A DNA stretch of 64,000 nt, taken from the NCBI RefSeq assembly GCF_000251145.1, contig NZ_AIDW01000019.1, positions 1 through 64,000 on the forward strand, given 5' to 3'. This document shows positions 58,774 through 64,000 of the stretch, one piece after another. The DNA comes from Sphingomonas sp. PAMC 26621. GTDB taxonomy: Bacteria > Pseudomonadota > Alphaproteobacteria > Sphingomonadales > Sphingomonadaceae. The position numbers were made by a program, and so were the translations under genes. The notes beneath the pieces are model-generated. The model had not been told where the DNA came from. It searched no databases and worked only from the letters and a program-made list of their open reading frames with translations. Each line of letters opens with the position of its first letter. The first letter of the stretch is position 1.

Positions 58774-58851
58774 CTTCGTGCCTTTGTGGCTTTGTGCGTG
58801 ATCTTCTTTTCTAAGGAAGATTTGATCGCACAAAGACGCAAAGCCACGAAG
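58774..58851. repeat. Repeat hairpin 1, same family as the GxxExxY arms
   Basis: 78-nt imperfect inverted repeat opening CTTCGTGCCTTTGTGGCTTT and closing AAAGCCACGAAG. The left arm is nearly identical to the arm at 48424-48450. No open frame is inside. Confidence 0.8.
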
Positions 58852-58968
58852 AGAAGAAGCGCGGCAACGCTGCGGCAGGCCGCACAGGCCGCGCGAATCC
58901 AGGCCACCGAGGCGCGCCTCACGCCGGCCCGAGCGGGCTCAAGCACCGCCGGTCTTTAACAAAACGGC

Positions 58969-59046
58969 CTTCGTGCCTTTGTGGCTTTGTGCGCGATCCT
59001 CTTTTCTATCGAAGATTTGACCGCACAAAAACGCAAAGCCACGAAG
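58969..59046. repeat. Repeat hairpin 2, same family as the GxxExxY arms
   Basis: 78 nt, same length and layout as hairpin 1; shares the GATCCTCTT extension with the right arm of the GxxExxY cassette at 48459. Followed by GAGAAGAAG, as is hairpin 1. Confidence 0.8.
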
Positions 59047-59220
59047 AGAAGAAGAAGTGCCCGGGGGAATGGCGTTCTGATGAGTGACCCGGCGCGGCAT
59101 TGATGCAGACCGCTTTGCGGCTTTGCGGCTTTGCGTGAGTCATTCTTCCTAACCAGCGGCCGACGACGATCCAGGCAAACCCCCTTGGAACCGGCCCGCA
59201 TCCTGCTAAACGCTCAGCCG

Positions 59221-60473
<1,253 letters not shown>

Positions 60474-60477
<4 letters not shown>

Positions 60478-60683
60478 GCGCGCGCGGGGGCGGTATTTCC
60501 GATGTCGTGACCGCCGCGATGGTCGGCGCGGTCGTCGCGCTGATCGTGCGCGAGGTCAGCGCGTTCGGCCTTGATCTGCAACGCTGGACGCTGCACGTCC
60601 CGCGCGCGCTCGATTCTGCGAAGATCGGCGCGATTGCGGGTGCCGCGAGCAACCTCTTCGGCAACTGGAGGTCGGGGAGATGA
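60474..60683 (+). CDS. 69-residue small protein between trpB and trpA
   Basis: 69 residues, unknown. A single likely TM or amphipathic helix near the N-terminus ([18 protein letters not shown]), then a Gly/Ala-rich second half ([16 protein letters not shown]). ATGA overlaps on both sides (60474 with trpB, 60680 with trpA) show designed translational coupling, so it is almost certainly expressed with trpBA. Not a TrpF or TrpC fragment. Confidence 0.75.
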
Positions 60684-61483
60684 GCCGCCTCTCCGCTGCC
60701 TTCAGCAAGGGCCACCCCGCGCTCGTCGCCTTCGTTACCGCGGGTGACCCCAGCCCTGCCGCGACCGGCGCGATCCTCGATGCGATCGTCGAGGGCGGCG
60801 CGGACGTGATCGAGCTCGGCATGCCGTTCACCGACCCGATGGCGGACGGCCCCGCGATCCAGGCGGCGAACATCCGCAGCCTGCTCGCGGGCACGCGCAC
60901 CGCGGACATCCTCGGCATCGCCAAGGCGTTCCGGGCGCGGCACCCGGATACGCCGCTGGTCCTGATGGGCTATGCCAACCCGATGACGATCCGCGGGGGG
61001 GACTGGTTCGCCGCCGCCGCGCAGGATGCGGGCGTCGATGGCATCATCTGCGTCGACATCCCGCCTGAGGAAGATGCCGAACTCGGCCCTGCCCTCCGCG
61101 CCGCCGGGATCGACCCGATCCGCCTCGCCACGCCAACGACCGACGCCGCCCGCCTGCCCACCGTGCTCGATGGCGCGAGCGGGTTCGTCTATTACGTCTC
61201 GGTCGCCGGGATCACCGGTCTGCAACAGGCAGCGCAGGCGTCGATCGAATCCGCGGTCGCGCGTCTGAAGGCGTCGACCGACCTGCCGATCGCAGTCGGC
61301 TTCGGCGTCCGCACCCCCGATCAGGCGGCAGCCATCGCAAAGGTCGCGGACGGCGTCGTGGTCGGCTCGGCGATCGTCGAGCTGGTCGCGCAGCATGGCG
61401 CGGCTGCGCCGGACGCGGTGCGCGCCTATATCCAGTCCCTGTCGACGGCAGTCCATGCCGCCCGCGAAGGAGTTCCCGCATGA
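60680..61483 (+). CDS. trpA: Tryptophan synthase alpha subunit
   Basis: 267 residues. Catalytic E45 in [16 protein letters not shown] and D56; loop SVAGITG and phosphate site GFGVRTP. Cleaves indole-3-glycerol phosphate to indole. ATGA overlaps with the 69-aa gene upstream and accD downstream. Confidence 0.96.
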   Translation: MSRLSAAFSKGHPALVAFVTAGDPSPAATGAILDAIVEGGADVIELGMPFTDPMADGPAIQAANIRSLLAGTRTADILGIAKAFRARHPDTPLVLMGYANPMTIRGGDWFAAAAQDAGVDGIICVDIPPEEDAELGPALRAAGIDPIRLATPTTDAARLPTVLDGASGFVYYVSVAGITGLQQAAQASIESAVARLKASTDLPIAVGFGVRTPDQAAAIAKVADGVVVGSAIVELVAQHGAAAPDAVRAYIQSLSTAVHAAREGVPA

Positions 61484-62340
61484 CCTGGCTCACCAGCGTC
61501 CGCAACGCGCTCTCGCTCGTCGTTCCGATCAAGAAGGAGACGCCCGACACGCTCTGGCACAAGTGCAAGGGCTGCGGGCAGATGGTGTTCGTGAAGGAAC
61601 TCGAGGACAATCTCTACGTCTGTCCGCATTGCGATCATCACGAGCGGATCGGGCCGATCCTCCGGTTCCAATATGTCTTCGATGCGGGCTCCTACAAGAT
61701 CGTACCGCTGCCCAAGGTCCCCGACGACCCGTTGAAGTTCCGCGATACCAAGCGCTACGTCGACCGGATCAAGGCCGCGCGCGCCGCGACGTCCGAGGGC
61801 GATGCGCTGATCACCGCGCGCGGGACGATCGAGGGGCGTCGCGCGGTCATCGGCGTGCAGGACTTCGCGTTCATGGGCGGGTCGATGGGTCTTGCGGTCG
61901 GCGAGGCGTTCGTTCGCGGGGTGGAGACCGCGATCGAGGACAATTGCCCGTACATCATCTTCACCGCAGCGGGCGGCGCGCGGATGCAGGAGGGCATCCT
62001 GTCGCTGATGCAGATGCCGCGCGCGACCGTCGCGATCCAGATGCTCCACGATGCCGGGCTACCGTACATCGTCGTGCTGACCGATCCGACCACGGGCGGC
62101 GTCACCGCCAGCTATGCGATGCTCGGCGACGTGCAGATCGCCGAGCCGGGCGCACTGATCGGCTTCGCGGGCCAGCGCGTGATCGAGCAGACGATCCGCG
62201 AGAAATTGCCCGACGGGTTCCAGCGCGCGGAATATCTGCTCGAGCACGGGATGATCGACATGGTGAAGCACCGCCGCGACCTGCGCACGACGCTGGCGAG
62301 CCTGATCGATTATCTCTGCAGCAAGCGCGCGGCGGCGTGA
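61480..62340 (+). CDS. accD: Acetyl-CoA carboxylase carboxyltransferase beta subunit
   Basis: 286 residues. N-terminal zinc ribbon C29-x2-C32 ... C48-x2-C51 ([17 protein letters not shown]), then the carboxyltransferase crotonase-like fold ([31 protein letters not shown]). First step of fatty acid synthesis with AccA. trpBA-accD-folC is a conserved order in alphaproteobacteria. Confidence 0.96.
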   Translation: MTWLTSVRNALSLVVPIKKETPDTLWHKCKGCGQMVFVKELEDNLYVCPHCDHHERIGPILRFQYVFDAGSYKIVPLPKVPDDPLKFRDTKRYVDRIKAARAATSEGDALITARGTIEGRRAVIGVQDFAFMGGSMGLAVGEAFVRGVETAIEDNCPYIIFTAAGGARMQEGILSLMQMPRATVAIQMLHDAGLPYIVVLTDPTTGGVTASYAMLGDVQIAEPGALIGFAGQRVIEQTIREKLPDGFQRAEYLLEHGMIDMVKHRRDLRTTLASLIDYLCSKRAAA

Positions 62341-62347
62341 CGGATCT

Positions 62348-62370
62348 CCCTCTCCCCTCCGGGGAGAGGG
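62348..62370. repeat. GC-rich hairpin after accD
   Basis: CCCTCTCCCC / GGGGAGAGGG stem of 10 bp with loop TCC, 7 bp past the accD stop. Paired with an identical-arm hairpin at 62445-62467; together they form a larger inverted repeat across the accD-folC gap. Confidence 0.7.
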
Positions 62371-62444
62371 CAAGCGAGGCGAAGCGACGCGAGGGAGAGG
62401 GGCAGTACGGTTGGGGTGGCGTGCTGGACCGCCCCTCTCCCCGA

Positions 62445-62467
62445 CCCTCTCCCCGGAGGGGAGAGGG
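62445..62467 (+). repeat. GC-rich hairpin overlapping the folC ribosome site
   Basis: Same 10-bp arms CCCTCTCCCC / GGGGAGAGGG with loop GGA, ending 8 bp before the folC ATG. The purine-rich right arm is the only ribosome-site-like sequence, so folding should hide it; translation of folC may depend on readthrough from accD or on melting of this element. Confidence 0.65.
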
Positions 62468-62475
62468 AGAAGAAG

Positions 62476-63810
62476 ATGGACCATGCGGTCTCAAAAGACG
62501 TCGCCGTTCAGGCGCAGCTCGACCGGCTGTGGAAGCTGTCCCCCGGTGCCGACATCCTTGGCCTCGAGCGAATCACGCTCCTGCTCGACCGGCTCGGCAA
62601 CCCGCAAGACCGATTGCCCCCGGTGTTCCATGTCGCGGGCACCAACGGCAAGGGATCGACCTGCGCGTTCCTGCGCGCCGCGCTCGAGGCGGCGGGATAC
62701 ACCGTCCACGCCTATACCAGCCCGCATCTCGTCCGTTTCAACGAACGCATCCGCATCGCCGGGCGTCTTATCGACGACACCCTGCTCGCCGCGCTGCTCG
62801 AGGAAGTGCTCGACGCGGGCGGCGACATCGGCGCGAGTTTCTTCGAGGTCACCACCGCCGCGGCGTTCCTCGCCTTTGCGCGCACCCCCGCGGATGCATG
62901 CGTGATCGAGGTCGGGCTCGGCGGGCGGCTCGATGCGACCAACGTCATCGCGCACCCGCTCGTCACGGGAATCGCGCAGCTCGGGATCGATCACCAGAGC
63001 TTCCTCGGCGATACGGCCGAAGGGATCGCCGGCGAAAAGGCCGGGATCGCCAAGCCCGGCGTCGCGCTCGTCACGATGGCCTATGAACCCGACAGCGCCG
63101 CGCGCGTCGCCGCGGTGGCGATGCAGGCGGGCGCGCATGTCCTTCCGCTCGGCACGGCCTGGCACATGGAAACCGACGCCGCGATGCTCCGCTACGAGGA
63201 TGCTGGCGGGACAGTCGAAACCCCGCTGCCCGCAATGGCGGGACCGCATCAGCCGGGCAATCTCGCGCTCGCCATTGCGATCCTCCGCCACCAGACCGTG
63301 CTGACGATCCCGACCGACGCCTATGCCGCCGCCGCGCGCGACACACGCTGGCCCGCGCGGATGCAGCGCCTCCATCCGGGGCCGCTGGTCGACCTGCTTC
63401 CGCCCGGCAGCCAATTGTGGCTCGACGGCGGGCACAATCCCGCCGCCGCCGGCGCGATCGCGGCGACGCTGCGCGACATCTCCAACCCGGGCGTCGGGCG
63501 GAGCGAGGTCCATCTCGTGCTCGGGATGCTCGCCAACAAGGATCCCGCGGGACTGCTCGCGCCGTTCGCCGGTATTGCGACGACGGTGCATGCGGTGCCG
63601 ATCGGGCAGCACGAACACCACACCCCCGCCGCCCTCGCAGCGACCGCGCACGCCCTCGGGCTTGCGACCCATACCGCGCCAGACGTCGCCAGCGCGCTGC
63701 GCGATATCGCCGAAATCGCGGATCAGGCCGAGCCTCCCATCGTCCTCGTCCTCGGCTCCCTCTACCTTGCGGGCGAAGTGCTCCTGGCGAACGGCGAGTT
63801 GCCCGACTGA
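62476..63810 (+). CDS. folC: Bifunctional folylpolyglutamate/dihydrofolate synthase
   Basis: 444 residues. FolC motifs: VFHVAGTNGKGSTCAF (~50, P-loop), TSPHLVRFNERI (~85), EVGLGGRLDATNV (~150), and the DGGHNPAAAGA C-terminal region. Adds glutamates to folates. Start ATG 62476; upstream in-frame ATG 62416 falls in the repeat and is rejected. Confidence 0.95.
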   Translation: MDHAVSKDVAVQAQLDRLWKLSPGADILGLERITLLLDRLGNPQDRLPPVFHVAGTNGKGSTCAFLRAALEAAGYTVHAYTSPHLVRFNERIRIAGRLIDDTLLAALLEEVLDAGGDIGASFFEVTTAAAFLAFARTPADACVIEVGLGGRLDATNVIAHPLVTGIAQLGIDHQSFLGDTAEGIAGEKAGIAKPGVALVTMAYEPDSAARVAAVAMQAGAHVLPLGTAWHMETDAAMLRYEDAGGTVETPLPAMAGPHQPGNLALAIAILRHQTVLTIPTDAYAAAARDTRWPARMQRLHPGPLVDLLPPGSQLWLDGGHNPAAAGAIAATLRDISNPGVGRSEVHLVLGMLANKDPAGLLAPFAGIATTVHAVPIGQHEHHTPAALAATAHALGLATHTAPDVASALRDIAEIADQAEPPIVLVLGSLYLAGEVLLANGELPD

Positions 63811-63818
63811 CCGATATT

Positions 63819-63837
63819 ATTGCGATTGACTTGCAAT
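63819..63837 (+). promoter_or_regulatory. Candidate iron-responsive (Fur/Irr-type) box
   Basis: ATTGCGATTGACTTGCAAT is a 19-bp dyad ATTGC-N9-GCAAT, 43 bp before the last start codon, in the promoter position of the gene at 63880. The shape fits Fur-like boxes, but sphingomonad consensus was not checked. Confidence 0.4.
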
Positions 63838-63879
63838 AGCGACTGAAGGAGGATGCCCCCACCCCACGGAGCATCCCCC

Positions 63880-64000
63880 ATGACCGCATATCGCCCGTCT
63901 GCCGCCACCCTCCCGGCAGCCCTCCCGCACCTGCTGCCGGAGGATCCCAATGCACAATTGCTGCTCTTCGCCTTTCGCCGGATGGGCGCGCACGGGCTTG
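63880..64000 (+). CDS. Start of an uncharacterised gene (possibly DUF6628)
   Basis: Only 40 codons before the window end: MTAYRPSAATLPAALPHLLP, then EDPNAQLLLFAFRRMGAHGL. The stretch LPEDPNAQLLLFAFRRMGAHGL recalls DUF6628 proteins of sphingomonads. GGAG at 63868-63871 supports ATG 63880 over ATG 63853, which abuts AGGAGG with no spacer. Confidence 0.6.
   Translation, partial: MTAYRPSAATLPAALPHLLPEDPNAQLLLFAFRRMGAHGL

Larger units (their letters stand above)
58737..59220. repeat. 484-bp gene-free stretch: duplicated lipoprotein tail plus repeat hairpins
   Basis: Between the lipoprotein stop and trpB no gene is supported. The region from 58644 to 58860 (3' end of the lipoprotein gene, 38 nt of spacer and a 78-nt hairpin) recurs as a diverged tandem copy at 58861-59054 with a short internal deletion. 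A third partial repeat (TTTGCGGCTTTGCGGCTTTG, 59113-59139) precedes trpB. Promoters for trpB must lie here but none is clear. Confidence 0.75.

Noticed and set aside
58774..59046. CRISPR-like array
   Set aside because: Only two full hairpins and a partial copy, with unequal spacing, host-gene-derived spacer and no cas genes.

Overview
The window looks like a chromosomal segment of an alphaproteobacterium of the Sphingomonadaceae, most likely Sphingomonas. The evidence is uniformly high GC, strong third-position G/C bias, many 4-bp ATGA/GTGA gene overlaps, and family-typical genes and orders: cydDC, a PaoABC-type aldehyde oxidoreductase, der-bamB-yfgM, astAB, and trpB-trpA-accD-folC. Species cannot be fixed by eye. 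No transposase, integrase, phage gene, rRNA or CRISPR array was seen.

Layout. 1-1965: end of cydD and complete cydC, a thiol/heme ABC exporter. 2029-9646: a plant-polysaccharide side-chain locus with GH27 alpha-galactosidase and GH51 arabinofuranosidase on the minus strand, divergent from aldose epimerase, SGNH acetylesterase and alpha/beta hydrolase. 9763-15232: a secreted propeller-amidohydrolase, a membrane-tailed SDR and a class I glutamine amidotransferase. 15418-19292: DUF4337, nucleoside deaminase, ABC1/UbiB kinase, DCC-family protein and quinone reductase. 19382-26011: a tripartite RND efflux operon with a divergent TetR regulator and a 20-bp perfect palindrome between them. 26216-31282: a TAT-exported molybdenum aldehyde oxidoreductase (three subunits) and a flavin amine oxidase. 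31465-36648: der, bamB, a YfgM-like protein, panB, DUF427 and an ArsC/Spx-like reductase. 36772-37281: a low-GC orphan secreted protein. 37617-43511: acyl-CoA dehydrogenase with MerR regulator, hisI with a lipoprotein, a Rho-N domain protein, purF and an SDR. 43600-45235: a candidate structured leader RNA and a SulP transporter. 45340-51500: cfa, a photolyase gene broken by a 1-nt frameshift, a GxxExxY gene bracketed by inverted repeats, and a 2-oxoacid:ferredoxin oxidoreductase. 51603-57887: HDAC-like deacetylase, HSL-type esterase, rppH, an M20 hydrolase, astA, astB and a small membrane protein. 58024-58100: tRNA-Arg(ACG) with promoter and terminator. 58224-64000: a lipoprotein with a duplicated tail and repeat hairpins, then trpB, a 69-aa protein, trpA, accD, folC and a partial gene.

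The strongest leads are the following. (1) A repeat family occurs as inverted arms around the GxxExxY gene and as two gene-less 78-nt hairpins near 58.8-59.0 kb; it looks like a mobile or expanding cassette with stripped-down derivatives. (2) A structured leader lies upstream of SulP and carries short stretches reminiscent of SAM- or cobalamin-sensing RNA cores. (3) An unknown small gene is translationally coupled between trpB and trpA. (4) phrB is disrupted next to the GxxExxY cassette.
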